DNA from: Sycon ciliatum
Lineage: Eukaryota > Porifera > Calcarea > Leucosolenida > Sycettidae
Length of the DNA stretch: 64,000 bases
Assembly: GCF_964019385.1 (NCBI RefSeq)
Contig: NC_088651.1
Location: 4,753,610-4,817,609 of the forward strand
Direction: 5' to 3'
Part shown: positions 11,407 through 21,610 of the stretch, one piece after another
How the letters are laid out: the number at the start of each line of letters is the position of its first letter
Numbering within the stretch: position 1 is the first letter of the stretch
Notes under the pieces: model-generated
What the model saw: only the letters and a program-made list of their open reading frames with translations
Database searches by the model: none
Told to the model about the DNA's origin: nothing
Program-made: the position numbers and the translations under genes

Positions 11407-14400
11407 TCTATCTATCTATCTCTCTCTCTCTCTTTCTTTCTTTCGCACTCTCGCATGCCTGGTTTGAGGTGTTGCAAGTGGATTGGTTAGTTATGTTGCC
11501 TGATGATTGCTAACTCAAGAAACTCGACGTAGCAACAGGTTTCCTTGGTGGCAGGAACCACAGCAGCTCCAAGGGGTATCGAGGGTCGAGTGATCCACAG
11601 CCGGCGATAGACGGCATTCCGAGTACAGGAAACTGTGGACTGCGCCGATAGCTCAGGAATGGCTTGATAACTACAAAGAGCGCAGCGTTAGTGGTCATCA
11701 CTATACTCTTTAATGTTTAACATTTGCCCCATACAGGGGCTGCAAAGAAACGGGTATGGTTGTTCAAGCTGCGCGTGAGGAGTAATGTCCGCCTGCACTG
11801 CGCTTGCTCCCGAGGCAAGCCAAATCGTGTAGGCAGCAAGTGCAGCGTGGTGAGTTAGCTGTATGATGCATACGATGTGCATGTAGATGTACACAATCAT
11901 TTGTAGGTTCCCCTCAGAGAGCTTTGCCATGAGCTGCAAAGCATCCATTTTAAAGAAATCTGCTGATACTTAGATTTTGAGGTTTTTTATTTTATGGTTC
12001 GATTCCTATCATTCATTCTTGTCAGTCTTCACGCTCCTTGAGTTCTACCGCTGCGCAATGTTGTTCAGGGACTCTTTGGGCGCGTTCGAATTGTCACTCT
12101 TTGACGTTTCGAGGAGTTTCGTTTTTCTGAAATGGTGGCCTGATTGGCCTCTTCAGGAAAACGAAGCCCCTCGAAACTCCACAACCTTATTCGATGGGAG
12201 AGGTGAGTTAGCTCCGAAGAGTTTGGAATGGCCAGACCACATAGTACGTGGAGATGGTCGATCTGATCGGACGTCATCATCACCATGACAATTCCACTGA
12301 AAACCTCCAAAATGATAGAAACCGTTCTAATGGGACACTCCAACTATCCTGTTAAAAAAACTGTGTTGGAACCGTTGATGAAGTCAATTCCAACGCGCCC
12401 TTAGTAAGGTGTAAAGAATCAAGTCAGAGTACAGTGAAACCTGTCAAGGCGACCACTCGGATAAGGTGACCACCTGTCCCGGAGGACCACTGTTACCAGG
12501 ACCAAGGGATGCCATTTCCAGTCTAATGACCCTGGATAAGGAGACCACCTGGCCATGGAGACAACATTTTGAATGTTCCCTGAGTTGTCGTCTTAGACAG
12601 GTTTCACTGTAATTAATACTACACGCACCATCAAGTAGTTTGCAGACGTTGTTGGCGTGCGCTGTACAACACAGTCTGGTTATGTTCGTCATGCATCCCC
12701 TTGCAGTACTCTCTTTGTTTCTCTCCTTATTAATCAGTTCGCCGTGGTTGGCTACCACCCGACTTCTCATATATATTGGCAGTCTTCTGACGAGCCAGGA
12801 GATGTTGAATTAATAATAATAATAATGTTAATTATACACGATATGTGTTCCGATGCATGCACTGAGAAACACCTTCTGTAAGGAAACCTCCACTTCCACT
12901 TCTGTATAGTTCCCGAGATGGGTGCGGGAAAAATGTATGTTGAAATTGAACGGTAAAACCTGGTGTAAGCGACCTCTGTTTTTAGCGACCACCGGCTCTT
13001 AACGACCTTTCTTCCATGCACGGACAGTTCCACACGTACACAGACACTGTGTGACATACCTGGTTCTAAAGACCACCTGGCTTATACGAACTCTTTTCCT
13101 TGCACGGCGGAGTTGTCGTTTAATTAAGGTTGCAGCCTAATTTCATAATTATGGCTTTCAATTGACCGTAACTTTGGTTTATCTGAATGGATTTGAGTGA
13201 AATTTTCACCACACCCTCCGTACACTATCCTGGCCCTCGGGACATGATTTAAAAGTTCTTGCGCCTTACTGACAGGCTTTCCAGGCCGAAAAAACTCCAA
13301 ATTCCGCCATAGTGCCACGGTGTGCGAGCCACCCAGGAGCCAAACAAATGCATTTACAATTTTTCACATTTTCTTGCCCATTCTGCTCGTGCGCGGGATC
13401 CAAACCTAAAAAAAACGTCCAGAAGAAGCCATGGGTGGTGGGATAGGGCCCCTCAACGTGGCCCTGGAATCTGTTACAACGGCAGGAGTGGGCGTTCTCT
13501 CACAGACTCCCACAGACCCAAGTCAATTTTTGATTTTTGTTGGGTGTAGCGCGTGCTACGAGGTCGTACCTTTGATACAACATCCAGTGATGGGACCTCC
13601 ACCGCAAGCCATTTCCAAAGCACTTCACGCTAAATCCAGGATACTCTCAAAAAATCGGACAAAGACTACCACTCACGATGCACTACTGCCTAGTACTGAA
13701 TCCTACCTGACTTCTTGACACGATTCAAACTTGCCAATCAACGTCAACTACAAGAATCAAACCACATATCTGCAACGCCACGAGGGTGCTGGCAAAATTC
13801 CCGCCGTGCAACCCAATACATGGCTAAAAACGTGATATTTGGACACGGTTTGCTCAGATTCAATTACATGTACAGTGCTGCCACAAAATGACTGCGTGCA
13901 ACAAAAAAATCTTTCATTGCAAGGTCACATTTTCGGCCCTAACTCTAGAACGGCTGGTCAGATCGGGTCAAAATGTTCAGAGATTTTGCAGCTATCCATG
14001 CTCTTTACAGATGTAGCACTCGATATGAATTTACAAATTCTATTTTTCAGGGAAATGGGATCAGTTTACACATATTAACGTTCTTTGTCCAGTCCCCGAG
14101 ATTATGTACTATTAGGACTGCAGATGCTCTCGCCTTAACAACAGTACGAATAATCCCCGCCTAATAATTATCGTCCTTGCCAATGTAATGCGCGCTCTTT
14201 CTCGTACAGAGGGCGGCTGATGTACCGGTATTTCAAGAATGGCGAAGAGCCATACAATCTTCCGCCGTTAATTCCGGCGAACCCCCAAAACCTGCAGACA
14301 CGAATGGAGTCGCCTGAGGATAATATCAGTCTCCTAGGCCTTTCAGACTGTAAGTTTTCGCTCCTTCTTTTTTTTATGAACTGCACTTTAAATTTGAAAC

Positions 14401-17400
14401 TCGGGTGTTGAGCCAATAATATACGTAGAAAGGAAAGGACATTATGGATACGAGTTAAGAGTAACTCTCCATCAGGACAGCTTCCAAAGCACGTAGACGA
14501 TCATTGATCGGTGCAAGGAGATCCATAACGGCTGATGAAACAGCTTGCAGGATTGAGTTTTCATCAATCTCTAATCGCGAGAAGAACAGCTCAGATTTTC
14601 TAAATCATTTCGTGTCGAGCAGAAATAAAATAGGCTTTTGTAGCAAGTAACATTACTTAGTCTTTACGATACCGGTACTGTAACCAGATACTATAATATA
14701 CAATCAGGAAGTGCAACAACTAGGCACAAAACTGACAGAATACTGAGAAATTCGAGGTCCTGATACCTAGCTTCAACATATTTCTGGCGATTCCTGAGGC
14801 TGCGTTTACACGGAGACGAAACGAAACGAAACAAAAACTGAACGAAAACTGGCTGGCCTCAAATCATTTTCAAACCGTTTACACGAGAACGGCTGATCGT
14901 TTTAAACCGTTTAGACGAAAACGAAAAACGGGCAAACAGGCTGGAGTTAGCACTTGCTGGCTTGCCGCAATGGCGGGAAGTGACACGTTTGTTGGAGTCG
15001 GTACATGATGGTGGTCGCAAGGGTTGGGTATTTCCCGTGAAACATAGCCCCGCGCGAAATGGTTTCCATGACCGCGCTCCGTTTCCAATCGTTTTCACTG
15101 TTTACACGAGAATGAAAACGTTTTGAAAACGTTTTGAAGTGCGTTTCCATTTCGTTCCGTTTAGGTATCGTTTTCGGGCGTTGTCGTGTCAACAATCGTA
15201 GTAAACGCAACGATTTCGTTCAGTTTAGGTCGTACTTCGTTGTCGTGTAAACGAAAATCGTTTTCAATCGTTGTCGTGTAAACGCAGCCTGAGAAAAAGT
15301 GGAATGAGTTCTTATTCCGAGCGGAATGAAAATGCACGGAGGGGCTTCGTCGCTGCTGCGTAGACTCTACTAGTACCTTTCCAACAAAGCTTCAAACGCG
15401 ATTATCGATATAGTATGTTGTCAGACATCGTCCAGGGTAGAGGCTGGTACTGTATAACCTCAGCATAGTTACTTGTTGGTGGTATTTTGACCCTTCGCTC
15501 CCTGAGAAAGTGTTCGCCCGGGATCGTTGATGAACTGGAAATATACCCTCGCACCTCAGCTCTTCATCGTCGTGGGCCTCTAGAACCACAGGGAGACAAG
15601 CCGGAACTATTTTTCGAGCCAAAGACCCAAGACCCAAAGAGGCACCGAGCCTGCCACCTCACTTCTTCTTACAACGGTGCCTCGTCTCTGTCAAATAAAC
15701 ACAAGAGCTAGAGACGTTTCTGTGACTGATACGAGGTCGAATAGCATGATGAAGTAGCGGCCAAACGACGCCTGCAGGCACCCTAATTACGGGCGCTCGT
15801 TGATCTACGCCGTGTTTGGCCGCTCCTTCATCATGACTGTCGTCGAGACATGCAGAAACTTACGGAAGAAAATAGGAACTACCAGGACTGGCATGCAGTA
15901 TTCTTCGTGAGGCTGCAAACAACAGTTAACCCTTTGTGTACGGACCGTACAACTTTCGATACCCATACTAAAAAAACAAAAACATTCCGAGGAAACCCTG
16001 CTTGTAGTCTGTCTCATTTTGCCCTCAGATGTTTTGATGCATAGTGATTTTGATGCTCATCATTCGCTCCCTTGTCACTGGACAGTTCTGTCCGTTTGGT
16101 CTTAAAGGGGAAGTTAAGGCAAAAATTAAAATTTCACCAGTTGTAGTCTTCGGGGTGCTGAGTCGAATGGTCTTGGTCCGAGGAAGCTGAGACGCTCCCT
16201 TCCTACTTGAATCCCAATCGAACTCGCGCACTTCCACTGAAACTGGGTGACTGCGCCCTACTAGATGGGGATTTGTATGCAAAATGTCACTAAAAGCGCC
16301 ATTTCGTTCTTATAAAAGCACGGATGACCGCGATTGGCCCATATGTTGTAGTCTTTTGGACGCTGAGTCGACTGGTTTTGGTCCGAAAAGGCTGCGATGC
16401 AGCGTTCCTCCTTTATTCCCAATCGAACATGGTTGAACAAGCAATCACGTGCTCCTGGGTGCCCAAATCACCTGGTCACCACGCCAGCAGGCGACAACTT
16501 TCACACCAAGGTTCAACTCGAGTTCAACTCGAGTGACAGGACTGCACCCAAAAAAGGTCAAACAGGCTAGTAAGTTGTACCCTGCAGGCACCGTGACCAG
16601 GTGACTGGCGTTATAAGAACGAAATGGCGCTTTTCGTGGCATTTTGCATACAAATCCCCATCTAGTAGGGCGCAGTCACCCAGTTTCGGTGGAAGTGCGC
16701 GAGTTCGATTGGGATTCAAGTAGGAAGGGAGCGTCTCAGCTTCCTCGGACCACGACCATTCCACTCAGCACCCCGAAAACTACAACTGGTAACATTTTAA
16801 TTTTTGCCTTAACTTCCCCTTTAACGAATTCAAATAAAGAAAACAACAACAGCAACAACATTCGACCGTCGTTTCGTTTCCAGAGTGGCGCAAAACCTTT
16901 GCCAGATTCCCGAATGCATGCCGGTGCGTTTGTTTGATACGCTCATTCCGACTCCGCGATGGGTACTAACGTCAATCCATGCCCATTCGGGAATGACCGA
17001 ACAAATGCAACCCTAGAGGTACACATACTATTTAACCTATCTTTTGATGCATCTCTGTCAAATGCTATCTTGGCTGACCTTCGTAACCGTCTACACACCT
17101 TAGCCTGCAGGACATCAAACATAGCTAGCTGTGCAGTAGTTAGGGTGAGGCTCCAGACTTGGGTGCCATATTCTATTGTGGGGCGTACATATGTAAATTC
17201 CTTGGCCGCAGGGCAGCTGGATGAATACAAAACCAAATGCAGCAATATCCATCCCATAACCTCACTTACAGCATGGTTAGTATGCAGCTTCAGCATTGGC
17301 AGGAGCAGATTTAAAAAAGTACAATGCTGTCTTCCCCCAGTCAATATACATGTATGTGGGGTGGTGCCTTTGCTGTTTGCGTTATGCAGAGCTCACTGAA

Positions 17401-18241
17401 TTGTCAGTTTTAGAAATATGGTGGGTACATTCGAGCCTGGCTTAAATCTGGCTTTGGAAAAACTATTTTTCGTTACTATCAGGTTCGGCCTCAATTTCTC
17501 TGTGCTGCGGTGATGAGTCCACAAAGGACGAAACAGTTCTGTTCGCAGACTGAGTGTATGTTATACATGTGTATGCATCTGACATATCTTTCTCACTTGT
17601 ACACGTGGTAACCATGGTTACGCTGATCGAAGCTCCTGACAGCAAAGCCCAGTTACGATGCACGAAGCATACCTAGAATAGTAGCCGAGGTGGGGGAATT
17701 GACATTATGACACAGTGATGTTGAGCGGTGGTCACATAGTCATAAAAGCAGCATAGTGAACAGGAGAATGAAGATGAAACTGAGTGCCTACTTCCGCCCT
17801 ATAAAGATAGATACAACGGAAACAGAGTATAGACTTTTTGTTAGACTTTTTGTTGCACCGGATTTTCGTTTGGAAAATAGTATGAATTGTTCATGTACAT
17901 CTATTTCCGATACGATCAGTTAGTATGTCTTTTTTCCCATCCCAGATGTAAGTGATATTATCTGTCAGTGCCTGGCTTACGACCCCGATGCCCGAATTGA
18001 TTCTTCCGACTTCCGGAGGCACCATTTCATAAATCTCGCCGTGCATCTCGGCCACCATTTTTCACCGAACACCCAAGGTTTCGCGGACCTTTTCTCTACT
18101 CATTTTTATGAAAACATGCGAACCAAAAAAGCAAACATTGATGATACGAGAGAATATTTAAGGTTGTGGGAACGGAGAGAAACGGAAATACAACATCCGA
18201 GCTACGAGGGCAATCTGTTAAATGAACTTATCAGCAAGTAA
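5398..18241 (+). CDS. Divergent protein kinase, upstream copy, exons 2-7 in window
   Basis: Six exons match the downstream gene at the same phases and splice sites: 5398-5557, 7846-7960, 10221-10276, 11132-11255, 14210-14349 and 17946-18241. The glycine-loop exon is missing because the window begins inside intron 1. The VAIK lysine, HGD catalytic loop, DYG and APE motifs are all present and every exon is open. Compared with the downstream gene I count 15 amino-acid replacements and 2 silent changes over 888 exon bases. Exon 4, which carries the catalytic loop, is identical. Both copies therefore look functional but diverging. The gene ends at TAA 18239-18241, which overlaps a strong splice-donor sequence. 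Confidence 0.82.
6123..6371. mobile_element. MITE with ACAGTAAAACCTGTAACT termini
   Basis: The ends are an inverted pair: TACGGTAAAACCTGTAACTA at the left and the complement, ending GGTTTTACTGTA, at the right. About 54 bp of the left end is duplicated in tandem. Copy 2 has it at about 40860-41108. There is no coding capacity. Confidence 0.75.
6783..7626. mobile_element. MITE with TTAGGCCTCGGTCACACTAC termini, copy 1
   Basis: The 25-base ends are perfect inverted repeats (TTAGGCCTCGG... and ...CCGAGGCCTAA), spanning 844 bp. A TA target duplication of Tc1/mariner type would fit but is not proven. The internal sequence has only incidental ORFs. Confidence 0.8.
7627..7830. repeat. Dispersed repeat of about 205 bp, intron 2
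   Basis: The stretch is clearly related to 29010-29222: both have GGATCAGTATTGGTTTATAT, two GCAAATCTAAAAGT repeats and GGTGAAAGGTGACAAC. In copy 2 the LTR retrotransposon is inserted in this repeat, leaving its parts at 42363-42449 and 48184-48300. Confidence 0.75.
7846..7960 (+). CDS. Kinase exon 3, upstream copy
   Basis: This exon is 115 bp, encoding TLDLSPGFGDPTEY to GTVHG, with a TTCTAG acceptor and GTAGGT donor. Intron 2 here lacks the LTR element and shows the intact target near 7713. Confidence 0.83.
8161..9025 (+). mobile_element. tRNA-derived SINE, three tandem units
   Basis: Three units of about 290 bp each begin GTGGTTGGTCCCCTGGGGGA and contain a tRNA-like head with box A TAGCTCAGTGGTTAGAGC and box B GGTTCGAGTCC. 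The heads lie near 8278-8352, 8586-8641 (part deleted) and 8876-8944. The anticodon loop lacks U33 and the acceptor stem is mismatched, so these are not tRNA genes. Copy 2 has one unit (48639-48903). Confidence 0.8.
9091..9115 (-). ncRNA. Truncated hammerhead ribozyme relic
   Basis: On the minus strand GCTGCGCTGATGAGTCCAC matches the 5' half of the ribozyme at 27123-27168. The sequence then leaves the family, so the GAAA box is absent. The same relic occurs at about 48972-48996. It is not expected to cleave. Confidence 0.5.
9117..10220. other. Kinase intron 3 remainder, copy 1
   Basis: No gene is seen. The core AATATCGAT occurs several times between 9295 and 9710, once as the hairpin AAATATCGATATTCTTTAGA with GAAGATATTT. 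Confidence 0.5.
10221..10276 (+). CDS. Kinase exon 4, upstream copy
   Basis: This 56 bp catalytic-loop exon is identical to 50107-50162. Confidence 0.83.
10277..11131. other. Kinase intron 4, copy 1
   Basis: No gene or recognisable element is seen. Copy 2 carries a small A-tailed extra segment near 50655-50699. Confidence 0.5.
11132..11255 (+). CDS. Kinase exon 5, upstream copy
   Basis: This 124 bp exon encodes DYGNCRPGLTVDDYRSF, the APE motif and ADMFDL. Confidence 0.83.
11268..11456. repeat. (CT)n microsatellite in intron 5, copy 1
   Basis: This long CT/TCTC tract just follows the exon 5 donor. The copy 2 tract (about 51202-51353) is shorter, an ordinary slippage difference. Confidence 0.9.
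11457..14209. other. Kinase intron 5 remainder, copy 1
   Basis: This holds the MITE at 12431-12610 and half of a related end near 12952-13110 (GGTAAAACCTGGTGTAAGCG). No exon fits: a candidate acceptor near 11730 runs into a stop and breaks the kinase fold. Confidence 0.5.
12431..12610. mobile_element. MITE with ACAGTGAAACCTGTC termini, copy 1
   Basis: This 180 bp element begins ACAGTGAAACCTGTC and ends with its complement GACAGGTTTCACTGT. It is related in terminal pattern to 6123-6371. Confidence 0.8.
14210..14349 (+). CDS. Kinase exon 6, upstream copy
   Basis: This 140 bp exon encodes the C-lobe segment RLMYRYFKNGEEPYN. It joins exon 5 in phase to complete the subdomain IX motif. Confidence 0.83.
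14383..14790. mobile_element. Old relative of the hammerhead-bearing element
   Basis: Two parts (14383-14475 and 14680-14790) resemble 62027-62220, sharing ATGGATACGAGTTAAGAGTA and AGGCACAAAACTGACAGA. Unrelated sequence separates them. It is present in both copies (also about 54300-54700), so it is older than the intact insertion at 62027. Confidence 0.6.
14799..15288. mobile_element. MITE with GCTGCGTTTACACG termini and CTGAG duplication, copy 1
   Basis: The ends are GCTGCGTTTACACG and CGTGTAAACGCAGC. The five bases CTGAG repeat on both sides (14794-14798 and 15289-15293). The interior is rich in CGTTTTC/GAAAACG motifs. Confidence 0.78.
15745..15835. repeat. Short inverted-repeat element, copy 1
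   Basis: CATGATGAAGTAGCGGCCAA faces TTGGCCGCTCCTTCATCATG across about 50 bp. Copy 2 has the same at about 55652-55742. Confidence 0.7.
16102..16824. mobile_element. piggyBac-type MITE with long inverted repeats, copy 1
   Basis: TTAA flanks both ends, then AGGGGAAGTTAAGGC and its complement. The arms are about 215 bp each. TTAA targeting plus long inverted ends fits a non-autonomous piggyBac-like element. There is no transposase. Confidence 0.75.
16943..17215 (-). pseudogene. LINE reverse-transcriptase C-terminal fragment, copy 1
   Basis: The minus strand encodes TYVRPTIEYGTQVWSL and a following basic helix, matching the thumb region after the LINE RT core (YVRPxLEY-VW pattern). It differs in sequence from the LINE at 31729-33969. 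Only this fragment remains. Confidence 0.6.
17504..17548 (+). ncRNA. Hammerhead ribozyme, probably inactive, copy 1
   Basis: The layout matches 27123-27168: stem I GCTGCG/CGCAG, stem II GTCC/GGAC, GAAA and stem III ACAG/CTGT. The core reads GTGATGA where CTGATGA is expected, so the catalytically important C3 is changed, and the base before the cleavage site is T. Likely a decayed member. Confidence 0.65.
17946..18241 (+). CDS. Kinase exon 7, upstream copy
   Basis: This is the terminal exon with the CLAYDPDARI motif and the C-terminal tail. The TAA stop overlaps a GTAAGT donor-like sequence, as in the twin. The intron of about 480 bp just before it shows no difference from copy 2, whereas the exon has seven. 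Confidence 0.82.
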
Positions 18242-18529
18242 GTTGTATGTTTCTAATTGTCCGCTAACTCCAACGCACCCACTTACACATCATAACCCTC
18301 ATGATGGGGCAGGCCCTACTTGAACTACAATTTGGTGGATTTTAAATTTTAATTTGAAATCGCAGTGTTTTTGGAAGTAGAGAAGTGAAGTGCCGTAGAC
18401 GTTATTATTAGTAGTATTTTCCTGGTAGTGAACGGCAATTTTTTTTTCAGAATGTTCCCGTTTGTGTCTTTCCCTCAAACCAGTTTTATATTATATGACT
18501 TGGGGCTCCCCGCATGCTAGTTTGGACGT

Positions 18530-18780
18530 GAAGTGTGAGGGTTATAGTGAGGGCTGCGTCCTACCGGCCTGTGTGCATTCACGGGAAGTGTGAGTTACGA
18601 AGTCTGAAGAAAATGTTGAACGGCCTCTGCTGGGATGACGACTACCACATAGCTCAGTGGTTAGAGCATCGCTCGCTACAAACGAGGGTCCCTGGTTCGA
18701 GTCCTGGTAGTGACAGTCAATTTTTTCTTCAGACTTTTCTCGTTTGTGTCTTTCCCTCAAGACAGTCAATAATAATAATA
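18530..18780 (+). mobile_element. tRNA-derived SINE framed by an inverted repeat, copy 1
   Basis: A tRNA-like body (about 18640-18716) has box A TAGCTCAGTGGTTAGAGC, box B GGTTCGAGTCC and a seven-base acceptor pair ACTACCA/TGGTAGT. It lies between GTCTGAAGAAAA and TTTTCTTCAGAC. A second member is at 19200-19450. Copy 2 members are at about 58440-58690 and 60172-60420. Confidence 0.75.
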
Positions 18781-18812
18781 ATTATTATTATTCACTGGTT
18801 TGAGGGAAAAAC

Positions 18813-18955
18813 AGTAGTTATTTGGGAACTTGTGGCCTGGCACGAGGGTAACATGGATGCAGCTAATGAGATTTCGGTCTTTGACCACTTGGTGGTGGGT
18901 CTGAGATACTCACCTCCCACCGTTTAGGCGCCGCATCTGCGCCTTTGATCCTAGA
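18813..18955 (+). repeat. SINE tail-like repeat, copy 1
   Basis: It shares GGGAACTTGTGGCC, ATGGATGCAGCTAATG and an ending TAGGCGC-GCATCTGC with 35930-36060. In copy 2 (58713-58845) it is interrupted by the BEL/Pao-like fragment. Confidence 0.6.
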
Positions 18956-19199
18956 GGGTGGTGGCGTTCCCACGACGGATGCGGAACACTGGGCTTCCAG
19001 CCGAGTCTCACGCGAGCCGTGAAATGTATTATTATAAAAATTGCTCGTGCTAGACAGGGTCTAAATTACCACTTGCATTGTGCGTATGTATTTTGAGTTT
19101 TGAATTAGTTTTGATTTGCCAGAAATCTTTCTGATGAGATACCAGGAAAACGTTCAAGGAACATGCTTTTATAAATGGAAATAGGCTTTATTATCCCCG

Positions 19200-19450
19200 C
19201 GTGCTAGAGTGTATGTGAAGTGTGTGGGTACAGTGAGGGCTGCGTCCCACCCGCCTGTGTGGATTCACAGGAAGTGTGAGTTACGAAGTCTGAAGAGAAT
19301 GTTGAACAGTCTCTGCTGGGATGACGACTACACCATAGCTCAGTGGTTAGAGCATCGCTAGCTACAAGCGAGGGTCCCTGGTTCGAGTCCTGGTGGTGAC
19401 GGTCAATTTTTTCTTCAGACTTTTCCCGTTTGTCTCTTTCCCTCAAACTA
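19200..19450 (+). mobile_element. tRNA-derived SINE, second member, copy 1
   Basis: Same family as 18530-18780: the tRNA-like body near 19330-19400 is flanked by TCTGAAGAGAATG and TTTTTTCTTCAGAC. Confidence 0.75.
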
Positions 19451-19542
19451 GTGAAGGCTTTATTATTATTTTTTTTAAAGAGGTCGGAGGCGGGTAATAC
19501 TTTAAAAACGACGGTAAGTTTGGGGTAGCAAGTATCCACGCA

Positions 19543-20013
19543 AATACAAATCCAGTCACAATAAGGCACTTGTCAAAAGTATCCCAACATATCCGTGTAT
19601 AATCCTTGATGAGAAGGGACCGAAAACGTTGGGTTACTTTGCACAAGTGCCTTATTGTGACCGGATTATTATGATTATTTTGCTAATGGTGTTTGTACTG
19701 AGTGCGCAGCTTACTCTATTTATTGCTTTAATTATTATTATGGTGACTAAAGGAGGACAAAATGTTACGGGTAACGGGTAACTGTACACCAACGTAACTA
19801 GATCTTATACAATCAGCGAGTGCGGCAAAATGGCACAAAACTGACAAGGAGTACTGAGACATTCGGCGACCTGATATACCTCGTAACATTTTGTCCTCCC
19901 TTTTTCACCAACATTTAATTGCCTCACCATCCGATTTACCTTTTTTTACTTCAGTGTTAGTATTAACACAATAAATATAGTAAGCTGCGCACTCAGTGCC
20001 AACACCATTAGCA
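19543..20013. repeat. Nested inverted repeats, copy 1
   Basis: Three nested or adjacent inverted pairs occur: AATCCAGTCACAATAAGGCA with its complement near 19642-19666; about 43 bp around GAGTGCGCAGCTTACT (19681-19725 against 19969-20013); and GGAGGACAAAATGTTACG (19752) with its complement near 19890. TTGATGAGAAGGGACCGAAA near 19600 resembles a decayed Penelope-type hammerhead. Copy 2 counterpart: about 60514-60984. Confidence 0.65.
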
Positions 20014-20147
20014 TAACTTGTTTTCATGCATAATAACTTGTTCCTTGAACGTTTTCGTGGCCATCTCTTCAGAAGGATTACTGGCAAACGAGAGAGCTTG
20101 GAAGCTCAGGGCCCTACGCTATGCTTTTTTGCCTTGATGACCTAGAC

Positions 20148-20712
20148 TAAAAAAGCATAGGGATGTTATAAATTCTTTAAAAAATTCCTTTTTTTTAAGA
20201 CATAACCTGGGATTCGAACCCGCACTATCGCGCCCTGCATGCATCCCCGGTCTTTAAAAAAATCCTTTTTTTAAGACATAACCTGGGATTCGAACCCGCA
20301 CTATCGCGCCCTACATGCATTCCCCCATACACTTCGCATTCATACCCATTCTGCCAAGTTGCTTCACGTTCATGATCTTGCATTTGAAAGCCCTATTTGA
20401 ATATGCATTGTGGCCAGCCGTCTTTGATGGTACGGTACGGTAGGGATAGGTACGGGAGAGGTACGATCGAGGGTAATACGACACTGTCTCCCGTACTGTA
20501 CCATCAAATACAGTTGGCCACATACAGCTGCCCGCAATATTCAAATAGGGCTTTCAAACGCAAGATCATAACGTGAAGCAACTTGGAAGAATGGGTATGA
20601 ATGCGAAGTGTATGGAGGAATGCATGCAGGGCGATAGTGCGGGTTCGAATCCCAGGATACAGTATGCCTGAAAAAATAGGAGAATTGAAAAATTTATAAC
20701 ATCCCTATGATT
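20148..20712. mobile_element. Fold-back element with long arms, copy 1
   Basis: The ends CATAGGGATGTTATAAAT and ATTTATAACATCCCTATG are inverted, and arms of over 150 bp carry GCACTATCGC-type sequence and a tRNA box-B-like GGTTCGAATCCCAGG. The left part is duplicated in tandem (about 20190-20255 and 20257-20320). Copy 2: about 61119-61684. Confidence 0.7.
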
Positions 20713-20725
20713 TTTTGCCGTCAGA

Positions 20726-21472
20726 TACGGGATAGCGCCAGGCGTGACACAAACAAACAAACACACAAACAAACACCAAACGAGAGAGCTTGGAAGCTCA
20801 GGGCCCTACGCTATGCTTTGTTACTTAGCTCATCGTGCATGTTGTGGGAACTGATGGAAATGTTTCCTGGGAAGGCGCTGACTGTGCCGAGCACGCGCGT
20901 TCTGGAGTCGACGGGATCACTCTGCCGACGTTTCCTGTGACCAGCGCTGACTCGCCCGTTCACGCCTGTTTTGGAGACGACGGGATCTCTCTTCCAAAGT
21001 TTTTGCTGACGCATCCTATCACCTATTCGACAACTAACATCCATTCTAATTTCATGGAGAGACGAGGACGACAACGGTCGTGACTGAAAAGACACTGCCT
21101 TGGCGACCGCGTCGCGGAACCCTCGCCCCAGCAAATTCAGAAATACGCCAGGGGCAACTCTGGTGGACCCAGAGCCACCCCCTTTGCAAGACTAGTAAGA
21201 GGAACGACTGAAAACTCAGATAAAATGGAGCTACAAAAAGTGCAACCGTCCCCTTCAAGCACAGTTGCAACACACAGGGAGTCGTATACATGTACATAAT
21301 ATTGTGGCCAGCTGTTTGTAGCCAGCTGTGTTTGATGGTACGGTACGGTACGGGACAGATAAGGGAGCCAGCAAATGGCCAGCTGTGCGATACGGTACGG
21401 GACAGATACGGGATAGCGCCAGGCGTGACACAAACAAACAAACAAACAAACAAACAAACAAACAAACACCAA
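20726..21472. repeat. Segment bounded by direct repeats, present only in copy 1
   Basis: GGGATAGCGCCAGGCGTGAC plus a (CAAA)n run occurs at about 20726-20779 and 21410-21470. Copy 2 has one such repeat and lacks the roughly 0.69 kb between them. Recombination between direct repeats explains this. The extra stretch has no supported gene. Confidence 0.7.
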
Positions 21473-21610
21473 ATTAAAGCTGTGTGGACCCTGGCTAGCG
21501 CCAGACGTTACTGAAGTAACGTCTTCTGCATAGCTACGGGAATTAAAGCTGTGTGGACCCTGGCTAGCGCCAGACGTTACTGAAGTAACGTCTTCTGCAT
21601 AGCTACGGGA
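21473..21610. repeat. 69-bp tandem duplication, copy 1
   Basis: Two exact units (21473-21541 and 21542-21610) contain the hairpin GACGTTACTGAAGTAACGTC. Copy 2 has one unit at 61751. Confidence 0.9.

Noticed and set aside
11720-11780. Possible kinase exon after a CATACAG acceptor
   Set aside because: Reading from exon 5 gives GCKETGMVVQAAREE then a stop. Exon 6 at 14210 joins in phase and restores the kinase motif.
16025-16937. ORFs starting MHTNPHLVGRSHP on both strands
   Set aside because: They are mirror readings of the two long inverted arms of the piggyBac-type MITE, not a gene.
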